Origin: Fidelibacterota bacterium
GTDB lineage: Bacteria; Pseudomonadota; Alphaproteobacteria; Rhodospirillales; Rhodospirillaceae
Direction: 5' to 3'
Assembly: GCA_947476275.1 (NCBI GenBank)
Contig: CANJPQ010000036.1
Coordinates: 1 to 41,844 of the forward strand
DNA: 41,844 nucleotides
In this document: positions 32,843-41,038 of the stretch, one piece after another
Numbering within the stretch: position 1 is the stretch's first letter
Layout: the number at the start of each line of letters is the position of its first letter
Made by a program: the position numbers and the translations under genes
Notes under the pieces: model-generated
Database searches by the model: none
Seen by the model: the letters and a program-made list of their open reading frames with translations, nothing else
What the model was told of the DNA's origin: nothing

Positions 32843-35308
32843 ATGACCAAATTTCGTTTGCTGATGGCGAGCTCCGTGCTGGCTATCGCAGCCACCGGTG
32901 CTGCGAGCGCACAACAACTCGAAGAAATCACCGTTACCGCCCGTAAGGTCGAAGAAAACCTGATGACGGTGCCGATCGCGATCACTGCGTTCTCGTCCAA
33001 GGAAATTGAATCCATGGGCGTGAAGCAGATGACCGACATCGCGCTGATGACGCCGTCCTTCAACTTCGTGAACCAGCAGGGCGGTTCGGGGCGTAACGAC
33101 CGGTCCTCGAACTCGCTAACCTTCCGCGGCCTCTATGTGAACAACAATGCCGGCACCTCAGCGGGCGGCCTGCTATTCGTCGACGGCACGCCGGTCATCG
33201 GCGCGCAGCCACCAAGCGTCAGCGATATCGAACGTGTTGAAATCCTGAAGGGTCCGCAGAGCGCCTATTTCGGCCGCTCCACCTTCATGGGCGCGATCAA
33301 CTTCGTGATGCGTGAGCCGGGCGAAACCTATAAGGGCAAGATCACAGCGGAGTATGCGAGCTTCGGTTCGAACGAAGAGACCATCAGCTTCGAGGGTCCG
33401 ATCGTCGAGGACAAACTCGCCGCGCGTATCAGTGGTCGCAATTGGGTCCGTGGCGGTCAATACACCAACGCCCTCAATTCCTCCGAGAAACTCGGCGCGC
33501 AGAGCACAAAGTCCGTGTCCGCGACGTTCGTGGCGAAGCCCACGGATCGCTTGAAGCTGAAACTGGTGGCCAACTATTTCGCCGACAGCGACGGCACGCC
33601 GGCGCAGACCACCTTGGCTACCAGCCCGCCGGGCAACGCTTCGCTGTTCAACTGTGCTTACGCGGGAAATACTCGTTCAGCCGGTGGTTACTATTGCGGC
33701 GAGTTGCCGACTATCGACAAGCTGCCGACACGTCTGATCTCGCAAGACAGCAACTTCACGCCGTCGCTCCAGAATGCAATCTATGATGCGTCGCCGGCGA
33801 TCTGGAAGATCTTCGATCCGCGCTTCCTGAATCATTTCGGCCTCGAGCGTCGCGCGTTCCAAGCTGATTTCCGCGTCGACTATGAGCTGGAGAGCGGCTG
33901 GTCGTTCAGCTCGATCACGGCTTATCACCGTGACAAGAATTCGACCATGATCGACTCGACCTACATCGGCGATGGCGATCAGCCGAACTTCCTCTACAGC
34001 GCGACCCCCGGCACGGTCGCCAACACCTATCAGCCGAACTTCACCTATATGCGCCTTCTGCAGGGCCTCACGCGCGACTGGAGCGAAGAAGTCCGCGTCA
34101 CCTCTCCGCAGAAAGAGCGCCTGCGCGGTACCCTGGGCTTCAGCTATCTGAATGCTGCATCGCCCGGCGGCACGGTGTATGGCGTTGACGTTCGCGTCCC
34201 GGCCTTAGCTGCCTCCATCACCAGGAGCCGTCTGCTCACCCCGGCGGTCTTTGGCGGCGTTTACTTCGACGTGCTGGAGAACCTGACGCTCTCGGGCGAA
34301 GCCCGCTATCAGTGGGACCGTGTAAAGCAGATCCCGTACGTCGGTGCAGCCGGCACTTTGTTGACTGGCGTGGCTGCAAACCAACTCGCCAACACCTTCA
34401 AGAGCTTCTCGCCGCGTGTATCTATCGACTATAAGTTCGCACCGAACTCGACGCTCTATGCCTTGTGGTCTCGCGGCTATCGTCCGGGCGGATTCAACGC
34501 GGCGCTGTTTACCTCTCCTCAGGACGTCATCGACGCGCTGCGCGCGGCTGAGCCGAATGCGGGGCGGTCGTACCTGCAGGAACAGCTCGACAACTTCGAA
34601 GCGGGCATCAAGGCGAGCTTCCTGGACGGTCGCGCTCGCGCGACCCTGTCGGTCTACTACGACAAGTACAAGAACGGTCAAGCTGGTGCCTCGATTCCGG
34701 TGCGTACCGCCACCGTCACCAACATCTTCAACATCACCATCAACTCGGCTTCTGCCACGTTGAAGGGCTATGAGTTGGAAGGTGAGTTCCAGGTGACGGA
34801 GAAGTTCAAGCTGTCCGGCTCCATGGCGCTGAATGACTCCAAGATCAGCACAGCGAACGTCGCGCTGTACAACTGCACGGATTGCAACAACATCCTCGGC
34901 AACGCCAAGCTTGGGCTCGGCAATCGCCTGCCGACGACACCGAAGTGGATGTGGACCGTGTCCGGCCAGTATCAGGATCACCTTGCCGGCGACTACGACT
35001 GGTTCGGCCGCTTTGACTATTCCCACCGCGGCATGAACTTCACCGACTTCTCGGCGGCGACATGGGTCGGTGCGTCGGACAACGTCAACGTCCGCATCGG
35101 CGTGCGGAACGAAACTCTCAGCATCGAGGGCTTCGTGACCAACCTGACCCAAAATCGCGTGGCTGCGGCGGCCCTCACGGGCGTCGATGTCTACAGCTTT
35201 GCATATACCGCGGCGCCGGCGCCGTTCACGACCGTGCAGAAGAATGCGATCCGCATGTCGCTGCCGGTTCCGCGCATGTTCGGCATTCGCGCGTCGTACA
35301 ATTTCTAA
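32843..35308 (+). CDS. TonB-dependent outer-membrane receptor (copy 3)
   Basis: Predicted 821-residue receptor with a GAGGGG ribosome site. The signal peptide ends near GAASAQQ and is followed by LEEITVTARKVEENLM. The plug has DIERVEILKGPQSAYFGRST and the barrel ends RMFGIRASYNF. It stands between operon B and the IclR gene as its own unit, closed by a strong terminator. Its position next to the envelope operons suggests that it imports what they process, but no shared operator was seen. It is about as distant from copies 1 and 2 as they are from each other by eye. Confidence 0.95.
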   Translation: MTKFRLLMASSVLAIAATGAASAQQLEEITVTARKVEENLMTVPIAITAFSSKEIESMGVKQMTDIALMTPSFNFVNQQGGSGRNDRSSNSLTFRGLYVNNNAGTSAGGLLFVDGTPVIGAQPPSVSDIERVEILKGPQSAYFGRSTFMGAINFVMREPGETYKGKITAEYASFGSNEETISFEGPIVEDKLAARISGRNWVRGGQYTNALNSSEKLGAQSTKSVSATFVAKPTDRLKLKLVANYFADSDGTPAQTTLATSPPGNASLFNCAYAGNTRSAGGYYCGELPTIDKLPTRLISQDSNFTPSLQNAIYDASPAIWKIFDPRFLNHFGLERRAFQADFRVDYELESGWSFSSITAYHRDKNSTMIDSTYIGDGDQPNFLYSATPGTVANTYQPNFTYMRLLQGLTRDWSEEVRVTSPQKERLRGTLGFSYLNAASPGGTVYGVDVRVPALAASITRSRLLTPAVFGGVYFDVLENLTLSGEARYQWDRVKQIPYVGAAGTLLTGVAANQLANTFKSFSPRVSIDYKFAPNSTLYALWSRGYRPGGFNAALFTSPQDVIDALRAAEPNAGRSYLQEQLDNFEAGIKASFLDGRARATLSVYYDKYKNGQAGASIPVRTATVTNIFNITINSASATLKGYELEGEFQVTEKFKLSGSMALNDSKISTANVALYNCTDCNNILGNAKLGLGNRLPTTPKWMWTVSGQYQDHLAGDYDWFGRFDYSHRGMNFTDFSAATWVGASDNVNVRIGVRNETLSIEGFVTNLTQNRVAAAALTGVDVYSFAYTAAPAPFTTVQKNAIRMSLPVPRMFGIRASYNF

Positions 35309-35329
35309 CAGACGTCAGGCCGCGTCATG

Positions 35330-35361
35330 GAGCAGCCGGCCTTCGGGCCGGCTGCTCTTTT
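35330..35361 (+). terminator. Rho-independent terminator of TonB receptor 3
   Basis: A perfect 12-bp stem, GAGCAGCCGGCC (35330-35341) with GGCCGGCTGCTC (35346-35357), is closed by a TTCG tetraloop and followed by TTTTA. This is a textbook intrinsic terminator, 22 bases past the receptor stop codon. Confidence 0.9.
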
Positions 35362-35388
35362 ATTGACTTCTCCCCGCAGTGGGGCTCG

Positions 35389-35415
35389 TATAGTGTCCGC
35401 AATGCGTACACAGTG
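35389..35415 (+). promoter_or_regulatory. iclR promoter with CGCAATG operator candidate
   Basis: TATAGT (35389-35394) is a likely -10 box; TTGACT at 35363-35368 is a possible -35 box, though the 20-base spacer is long. Just downstream, CGCAATG (35398-35404) with CACAGTG four bases on is a weakened form of the perfect dyad CGCAATG-N4-CATTGCG found before the amidohydrolase gene, suggesting autoregulation. Confidence 0.45.
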
Positions 35416-35423
35416 AAGACGCT

Positions 35424-36203
35424 ATGGCCCGACTCGTTCAATCCATCCAACGCTGCCTCGCGATTCTCGAGTACCTCAACATCAGCGACGGCGCGACCTT
35501 GCACGACGTCTGCCAGGAAACTGGTTTGACGCGCGGCACGGTCTATCGGGTGCTGGAAACCCTGCGGCAGGAGAAATTCCTGCGCAAGGATAAGGGCTCG
35601 CCGCGCTACTGGCTCGCCGGCCGCGTGCGCGTGTTGAGCGATGGCTACAAAGAGGAATGGTGGATCGACGATTTCGCCGCCGAGATCATCCAGAAGCTCG
35701 GTAAGGAAACGCGCTGGCCGGTGAAATTCCTGACGCCCTCGGGGCACGAACTGATCACCCGCGTCACGACCGACTTCGAGAGTCCGTTCACTGACGGCAA
35801 GTTTCCGAGCGGGTTCCGCGTCAGCCTCGCATTCACCGCTGCGGGGCGCGTATATCTTGCATTCGCTGACGAAGCGACGCGGTCGATCTTGCTGAAAGCG
35901 GCCGCGAGCGCTCCGCCGCCGCGGCGCAATGCGCGGTGGCAAAGCCGGCATAAGAACTTCGCTGGACTAGACAAGGTTCTCGCGCGCGTGCGGGAGCAAG
36001 GCTTTCACATTGTCGATCAGGAAGAGACCAATTTCTTCAGCATGGCTGTGCCGGTCCTGGTGCACGACCGACCGATTGGGTCGATCGCAGTCTTCTTCTT
36101 TCGCGCGGCCGTCAAGCACAACGAGGCGGTGAAAACCTTCCTGCCGCTGCTCCAGCGGGCGGCGCAGGAGATCGGCGCGAACTATGCGCGGATCAAGGCT
36201 TAG
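35424..36203 (+). CDS. IclR-family transcriptional regulator (copy 2)
   Basis: Predicted 259-residue regulator, paralogous to the one at 14840-15598. The winged helix-turn-helix includes LHDVCQETGLTRGTVYRVLE, and the effector domain includes FRVSLAFTAAGRVYLAFADE and GSIAVFFFRAAVKHNEAVKT. It starts with MARLVQSIQRCLAILEYLN, a standard IclR N-terminus. It precedes the second amidohydrolase gene in the same direction. A cluster of CATTGCG elements lies before iclR, before the amidohydrolase and before the nitrilase-fold gene, so the regulator probably controls all three. The effector is unknown. Confidence 0.92.
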   Translation: MARLVQSIQRCLAILEYLNISDGATLHDVCQETGLTRGTVYRVLETLRQEKFLRKDKGSPRYWLAGRVRVLSDGYKEEWWIDDFAAEIIQKLGKETRWPVKFLTPSGHELITRVTTDFESPFTDGKFPSGFRVSLAFTAAGRVYLAFADEATRSILLKAAASAPPPRRNARWQSRHKNFAGLDKVLARVREQGFHIVDQEETNFFSMAVPVLVHDRPIGSIAVFFFRAAVKHNEAVKTFLPLLQRAAQEIGANYARIKA

Positions 36204-36301
36204 CATTGCGCGTCGGCGAAAGTTGCGCATTTCGATCGGAAAAAGGCGCAGAACCTCTATTTCACGCGCTTTCCGCAATGCTCACATTGCGTGTCATTGC
36301 G
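36204..36301 (+). promoter_or_regulatory. CATTGCG cluster with perfect dyad before amidohydrolase 2
   Basis: CGCAATG-N4-CATTGCG (36274-36291) is a perfect dyad with 7-bp arms. Further CATTGCG copies lie at 36204-36210 and 36295-36301. The dyad is about 85 bases upstream of the amidohydrolase ATG. It is the best operator candidate for the IclR protein encoded next to it. Confidence 0.6.
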
Positions 36302-36375
36302 AAGTTCGGCGTTGACGCCCCACGCCCCTGAAAAGTTACCTTGGCCTTAAAGGTCATTGTTAGGAACGATCACCG

Positions 36376-37425
36376 ATGGCGATCACGTATATCGATGCGG
36401 ACACCCACATCGTCGAGGATACCGACATTTGGGCATCGATCCCGAAGGCCGACCAGGACGTGGCGCCGAAGGTCGTGATGGCCGCGCCGGAAATCGGCAA
36501 GCCGGGCGTGTTTGCGACCGGCCAGTATTGGATGGTCGATGGTGAGCTCTACGGCAAGGGCGGACAGGCGCTGGTCCACTATGAAGAAGGCACGCGCAAT
36601 CTGCAGAACACTAAGGCTCGTGTCGCGCAGATGGACGAGTGGGGCATCGGCACGCAAATCATCTACCCCAGTATTTTTCTCGGCCTGACGGCCAAGTCTC
36701 CGCGCACCGAACTGGTTATGACGCGCGCTTACAACCGCTGGCTCGCGGATATCTGCAATCAGCACAAGGGCCGCCTCTATTTCGTGGCAGTCCCTTCGGC
36801 CCAGAACATCGAAGCCAGCGTGGCCGACATGAAGGAATGGGCCGACAAGGGCGCTTGCGGCATCCTTCTGCGCGGCTATGAGGACGACAAGCTCCTCAAC
36901 CACAAGCACTTCTGGCCCCTCTATAAGAAGGCCGACGAACTCGGCCTGCCGATCTGCATCCACATCGGCGCCGGAAGCCGCTCCCTGCGGAACGTCGAAG
37001 GGCAGGGGGGCAATCCGATCAATCTGACCGTGCCGAACCTGTTGGCCTATTCGTCGATCGTCAATCACGGCATCCCGAGCGACTTCCCGAACCTGAAGTT
37101 CGGTATCATCGAGAGCGGCGCTGAGTGGCTACCGTTCGCCATGTCGCGCGCCCGCCGGTATCGCGAGCGTTACAAGGTTGCCGACCACACCGAGAAGCTG
37201 CTGGCCGACAAGCGTCTGTTCATCACCTGCGAGTTCCACGAGGACATTCCGCAGATCGTGAAGCACGTGGGCGAGGATGCCCTGCTGCTGGGTACCGACT
37301 ACGGCCACTCCGATACCAGCACCGAGCTGCGCGCTCATGCGCTGCTGGGTGAGCGGCCGGAGATCGGCAAGGCCCTGGGCGAGAAGATCGCAGCCACGAA
37401 CGCCCGCCAATTCTACCGCATGTAA
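36376..37425 (+). CDS. amidohydrolase-2 family metal enzyme (copy 2)
   Basis: Predicted 349-residue cytoplasmic TIM-barrel enzyme, the same length as copy 1. Metal-site features are DADTHIVEDTDIW, CIHIGAGSRS and GTDYGHSDTSTE. Blocks shared with copy 1 include YWMVDGELYGKGGQ, TRAYNRWLADIC and GACGILLRGYED. AGGA (36362-36365) precedes the ATG. It is the first structural gene of a run that continues with the nitrilase-fold protein, transporter and SMP-30 protein. A decarboxylase or hydrolase acting on a cyclic or aromatic acid is likely from the family; the substrate is unknown. Confidence 0.92.
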   Translation: MAITYIDADTHIVEDTDIWASIPKADQDVAPKVVMAAPEIGKPGVFATGQYWMVDGELYGKGGQALVHYEEGTRNLQNTKARVAQMDEWGIGTQIIYPSIFLGLTAKSPRTELVMTRAYNRWLADICNQHKGRLYFVAVPSAQNIEASVADMKEWADKGACGILLRGYEDDKLLNHKHFWPLYKKADELGLPICIHIGAGSRSLRNVEGQGGNPINLTVPNLLAYSSIVNHGIPSDFPNLKFGIIESGAEWLPFAMSRARRYRERYKVADHTEKLLADKRLFITCEFHEDIPQIVKHVGEDALLLGTDYGHSDTSTELRAHALLGERPEIGKALGEKIAATNARQFYRM

Positions 37426-37450
37426 CACTGCTCGCTATGTGAGCACGAGG

Positions 37451-37493
37451 GGTCGGTGGCTTTGCGCCGCCGACCGCCTAAAATAGCATTGCG
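37451..37493 (+). promoter_or_regulatory. hairpin and CATTGCG half-site before the nitrilase-fold gene
   Basis: GGTCGGTGGC (37451-37460) pairs with GCCGCCGACC (37466-37475) with one G-T pair and a 5-base loop, without a T-run. It may partly end the amidohydrolase transcript. A CATTGCG copy (37487-37493) lies 34 bases before the next start codon and matches the IclR operator arm. Confidence 0.4.
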
Positions 37494-37526
37494 CCGCATG
37501 TTGGTAAGCCTAAGGGGTGGATTGGG

Positions 37527-38555
37527 ATGATCAGACCGTGGACCGCCACCTGTATCCAGATGCCGGCAAACTCCCTCGCCACGGCGAAGGACCGGGCCGA
37601 AGCGCAAGGGTCGATCCTTAAGCACATCGATGCGGGCGAGAAGTTGGTGCAACTCGCCGTCGAGCGCGATGCACGCGACTTGGTGCTGTTTCCCGAATTT
37701 GTCTTCAGCGGCGGGAGCGGGCCGAACTTGGTCGGCGTGGTCGAATGGCTGGGCCCGGAAATGGAACGGCTGCAGGCCATCGCCGCGCGCTACAAGATAT
37801 TTCTCGCGGCGAACCTGTACACGCTGAGTAAAGACTTCCCGAACCGCTATCTGAACACCAACTTCTTGTTGGATCGTTCCGGCAATGTGGTGCTGAAGGC
37901 CTATCGCCTGCACACCTATCACTCCAGTTCGCCCCACGATTACTGGGACGACTTCTTGGAGAAAGTGGGTGGCCTCGATGGTGCTTTCCCCGTTGCAAAG
38001 ACCGAGCTCGGCAATCTCTCCATGGCCGCGAGCATGGAGCTCATGTTCCCGGAATTCGTGCGCGCACATACCCTGCGTGGCGCGGAAGTCATCCTGCACA
38101 CCACCGCCGAGATGATCGTCGACGAGAGCACCAAGCGCACCCGCGCGGCGGAGAACCTGTGCTTCCTGATGTCGTGCAATGCTGCCGGTCCCCGAGGGTC
38201 TGATCGATTCATGCAAGTCGGCTCGCGCATCATCAATCCGCGCGGCCAGGTGATCGCCGAGGTGGACCAGGGCGTGGCGGGCCAATGCACCGCTACTATC
38301 GACATTGAGGGACTGCGCCGGCGGCGCGCCAACCTCGATCTCGGCTATCCGCCGTACGGGGCCAACTACCTCACGCGGTTCCGCGCCGAGATGTTCCGCG
38401 ACGTCTACGGCAAGGCGAGCTTCTATCCGCCCAACACCTATGCCGACAGCGGATCGATGGAGCGCATCACACCTGAGACCCAGGAAGTGCGCCTAAAGAA
38501 GGGGCGGGCGCAGATGGTGGCAGCGGGCGTCCTGCCGCCGGAATACGGGACCTGA
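37527..38555 (+). CDS. nitrilase-superfamily protein lacking the catalytic Cys
   Basis: Predicted 342-residue cytoplasmic protein of the carbon-nitrogen hydrolase fold. The Glu of the triad is in LVLFPEFVF (E57) and the Lys in VVLKAYRLH (K124). The nucleophile block, usually of the form xICYDLRFPE, reads MAASMELMFPEFVR, placing Ser169 (codon AGC, 38031-38033) where Cys is expected. The protein is therefore unlikely to be a normal amidase or nitrilase; it may be inactive, regulatory or use another chemistry. Other conserved parts (GGLDGAFPVAKTELGNLS, SRIINPRGQVIAEV) look intact, so it is under selection. It lies 102 bases after the amidohydrolase and 15 before the transporter. Confidence 0.85.
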   Translation: MIRPWTATCIQMPANSLATAKDRAEAQGSILKHIDAGEKLVQLAVERDARDLVLFPEFVFSGGSGPNLVGVVEWLGPEMERLQAIAARYKIFLAANLYTLSKDFPNRYLNTNFLLDRSGNVVLKAYRLHTYHSSSPHDYWDDFLEKVGGLDGAFPVAKTELGNLSMAASMELMFPEFVRAHTLRGAEVILHTTAEMIVDESTKRTRAAENLCFLMSCNAAGPRGSDRFMQVGSRIINPRGQVIAEVDQGVAGQCTATIDIEGLRRRRANLDLGYPPYGANYLTRFRAEMFRDVYGKASFYPPNTYADSGSMERITPETQEVRLKKGRAQMVAAGVLPPEYGT

Positions 38556-38570
38556 TCGTTCGGGGAACGC

Positions 38571-40031
38571 ATGATGACCGTACAGTCTCTCCCCTGGCGT
38601 GATCGCATCATCTACGGATTGGGAAAGACTCCGGACCTCATCAAGCAGAGCTCCTTCGACGGCTTTATCCTGTTCTACTACTCCCAGGTCCTCGGCTTGC
38701 CCGGCACCCTGGCTGGGCTGACAATCTTCCTGGTGATCTGTGCCGACGCGGTTTGGGATCCCATCGCGGGCACCTATTCCGATGGACTCAGGAAGGCGCG
38801 ATTCGGCCGCAGGCTGACGCCGATGCTCTACGCCACACCGCTGGCGGTGCTTGGGTTCTATCTGCTGTTCGCGCCACCCAGCGGCCTGCCGACGATGCTG
38901 CTGTTCGCGTGGATGCTGGGTTCTGCGCTGCTGCTGCGTTGCACGATGACGTTCTACCAAATCCCCTATCTCACGCTGCAGGCGGAACTCTCCGACAAGA
39001 CCTCGGTGCGTGGGTCCTTGCTGATCCTCGCCAGCCTGTTCCGCATGGTGACGGAATTCACGCTGTTCTACGTCGCGTTCAATGTCTTCTTCCGCGCGAC
39101 GGCCGTCTTCCCGAACGGTCAGCAGGATCCCGCTGCCTACCCGCGCTATGGCCTGGTCATGGGCTTGGTGATGGGCGTGTTGATGGTGGCCTGCGTCGCG
39201 ACGCTGTATCCCATGGTGCGGCGCATGCGCACCTATGCAGCAAGTGCGCCGCGCCGCGTCAGCGGGTTGTTCAGCACCGGGCTGTGGCGGGCACTTTTGA
39301 TCGAAAACGCCATCTTCCGTGCCCTGGTCTTCGGCATCTTCACGTTCGCCATAGCCACGGGTCTCAATAATTCCTTCCACCTCTATCTAGGCACCTACCT
39401 GTTTCAGCTGAACCCGAAAGAACTGGGACAGTGGCGACAGGCCATCAACGTCGGCGGGTTCGTGGCGTTGGTCGTCCTCGTCCAGTGGCTGGTGCGCCGT
39501 TTCGAGGTCAAGGCGACCTTCGTCACTTCCATGGCGCTCTACGGCGTGATCGAAGTCGCTTGCGTTACCATCTTCATGCTGGGCCTGTGGCCGGGAGCAT
39601 GGCCGGTGATCATACTGCTGGTCACGGGCAACTTTCTCGCCGGCGCTGTGAACGCCAGCAACATGGTGACACCGGCGCTAATGTGTTCGATTGCGGCGGA
39701 CCATCACGAGCATCGCACCGGTGAGCCGCAACAGGGTCTGATGTTCGGTTTGGTCCACTTCGCACAGAAGGCCGGTACCGGCGTCGGCTCGCTGATCACT
39801 GGCGTGCTCCTCGATGTCATCAAGTTTCCAAAGGGCGCGCCGATGAATGCGGTGCCGCAGAACACCGTCGCTGCGATGTCGTGGTTCTACGTCTTCAGCA
39901 TCCTCGCGGCGAGCGCGCTAGCCGTGTACGTGTTCCGCGGCTATCGCCTGCACAAGGACGAACACGACAAGGTCATCTCCGAACTGAATCGGCGCCGCGA
40001 GATTCAGCTGCAAGGTAGCGCGGCGGAATGA
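38571..40031 (+). CDS. GPH-type (MFS_2) cation-coupled transporter
   Basis: Predicted 486-residue inner-membrane permease with about 12 hydrophobic segments. The melibiose-permease-like signature DPIAGTYSDGLRKARFGRR lies near residue 63, and FYQIPYLTLQAELSDKTSVR near residue 125 fits the family. GPH members move sugars, glucuronides or similar compounds with Na+ or H+. The ATG at 38571 has GGGGAA upstream (a second ATG follows directly). Its stop overlaps the SMP-30 start (ATGA, 40028-40031), so uptake and the lactonase-like step are coupled. Confidence 0.92.
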   Translation: MMTVQSLPWRDRIIYGLGKTPDLIKQSSFDGFILFYYSQVLGLPGTLAGLTIFLVICADAVWDPIAGTYSDGLRKARFGRRLTPMLYATPLAVLGFYLLFAPPSGLPTMLLFAWMLGSALLLRCTMTFYQIPYLTLQAELSDKTSVRGSLLILASLFRMVTEFTLFYVAFNVFFRATAVFPNGQQDPAAYPRYGLVMGLVMGVLMVACVATLYPMVRRMRTYAASAPRRVSGLFSTGLWRALLIENAIFRALVFGIFTFAIATGLNNSFHLYLGTYLFQLNPKELGQWRQAINVGGFVALVVLVQWLVRRFEVKATFVTSMALYGVIEVACVTIFMLGLWPGAWPVIILLVTGNFLAGAVNASNMVTPALMCSIAADHHEHRTGEPQQGLMFGLVHFAQKAGTGVGSLITGVLLDVIKFPKGAPMNAVPQNTVAAMSWFYVFSILAASALAVYVFRGYRLHKDEHDKVISELNRRREIQLQGSAAE

Positions 40032-41035
40032 CCCTCGCACGCCGCGCCGCTCTAGGTGCAGGGATCGCCGCGGTGCTGGTGCGCTCCGCGTCTGCGTCCG
40101 AGCGGGAGCGACCCACGCCCAAGTTCCGCGTTGTCGCTGCTGGCCTGAAGTTTCCCGAAGGCCCATTCGTGATGGCGGATGGCAGCATAGGGGTTTGCGA
40201 GATCGCAGCCGGGCGGCTCACCCGGGTTGCTCCGGACGGATCGATAGGGCTGCTCGCCGACGTCGGCGGCGGCCCCAACGGCGCGGCCTTAGGCCCGAAC
40301 GGCACCTGTTATGTCTGCAATAACGGCGGGCTGTCTTTCAACGGTCCGGTCTCCGACGATCCCCTGGGCTCGATCCAGAAGGTCGACCTCGCCACCGGTA
40401 AGGTCTCAACGCTATACCGCTTTGTCGATGGGCGGCCGCTGATCCGTCCCAATGACTTGGTGTTCGACACTATGGGCGGGTTCTGGTTCACGGACCAGGG
40501 CCGGGCGCATGCACGCACCCAGGACTACGGCGGCATTTATTGGGCGCGTAACGACGGCAGCGAGATCCGCGAGGTGATCTTCCCCGCCACCACTTGCAAC
40601 GGTATCGCGATCTCGCCGGATGGGAAGACGCTCTACGTCGTCGGCATGCCCGGCCTCCGGCAGATCGCCGCATACACCATCGTCGGTCCCGGCCAGCTGG
40701 AGGAGGAGACAGCCTGGGTCGAATTCGGCCGTCAGCGCACAGGGCGGCGGGTGAAGCCGCGCTTGGTCGCAAGCCTCGGCGGCGACCGCAGCTTCGATTC
40801 CCTGCGCGTGGATTCAGCCGGCAATCTCGTGGTCGGCACGACCATCCTGGGCGGACTTACGGTGATCTCCCCGGACGGCGAGACCATCGAACACATTCAA
40901 ATGCCAGATCCCATGACCACGAACCTCGCGTTCGGTGGGCCGGATATGCGCACGGTCTACGTGTGCTTCTCCACGCGCGGCGAATTGGTTGCGATGCAGT
41001 GGCCACGGCCCGGCAAGCGGCTGCAGTTTCAGTAG
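40028..41035 (+). CDS. SMP-30/gluconolactonase/LRE-family protein
   Basis: Predicted 335-residue six-bladed propeller of the SMP-30 family (lactonases and related hydrolases using a divalent metal). Family positions are visible: Glu in LKFPEGPFV, Asn in IRPNDLVFD and CNGIAISPDG, and Asp in RSFDSLRVDSAGN. The N-terminus LARRAALGAGIAAVLVRSAS looks like a signal peptide, possibly Tat-type, so the enzyme may act in the periplasm. It is translationally coupled to the transporter and ends four bases before the converging acyl-CoA dehydrogenase gene. A lactone arising in the pathway is a reasonable substrate. Confidence 0.9.
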   Translation: MTLARRAALGAGIAAVLVRSASASERERPTPKFRVVAAGLKFPEGPFVMADGSIGVCEIAAGRLTRVAPDGSIGLLADVGGGPNGAALGPNGTCYVCNNGGLSFNGPVSDDPLGSIQKVDLATGKVSTLYRFVDGRPLIRPNDLVFDTMGGFWFTDQGRAHARTQDYGGIYWARNDGSEIREVIFPATTCNGIAISPDGKTLYVVGMPGLRQIAAYTIVGPGQLEEETAWVEFGRQRTGRRVKPRLVASLGGDRSFDSLRVDSAGNLVVGTTILGGLTVISPDGETIEHIQMPDPMTTNLAFGGPDMRTVYVCFSTRGELVAMQWPRPGKRLQFQ

Positions 41036-41038
41036 GAC

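Noticed and set aside
36338-36354. ACCTT-N7-AAGGT dyad just before amidohydrolase 2
   Set aside because: Only five-base arms; expected by chance, and a stronger dyad lies upstream.
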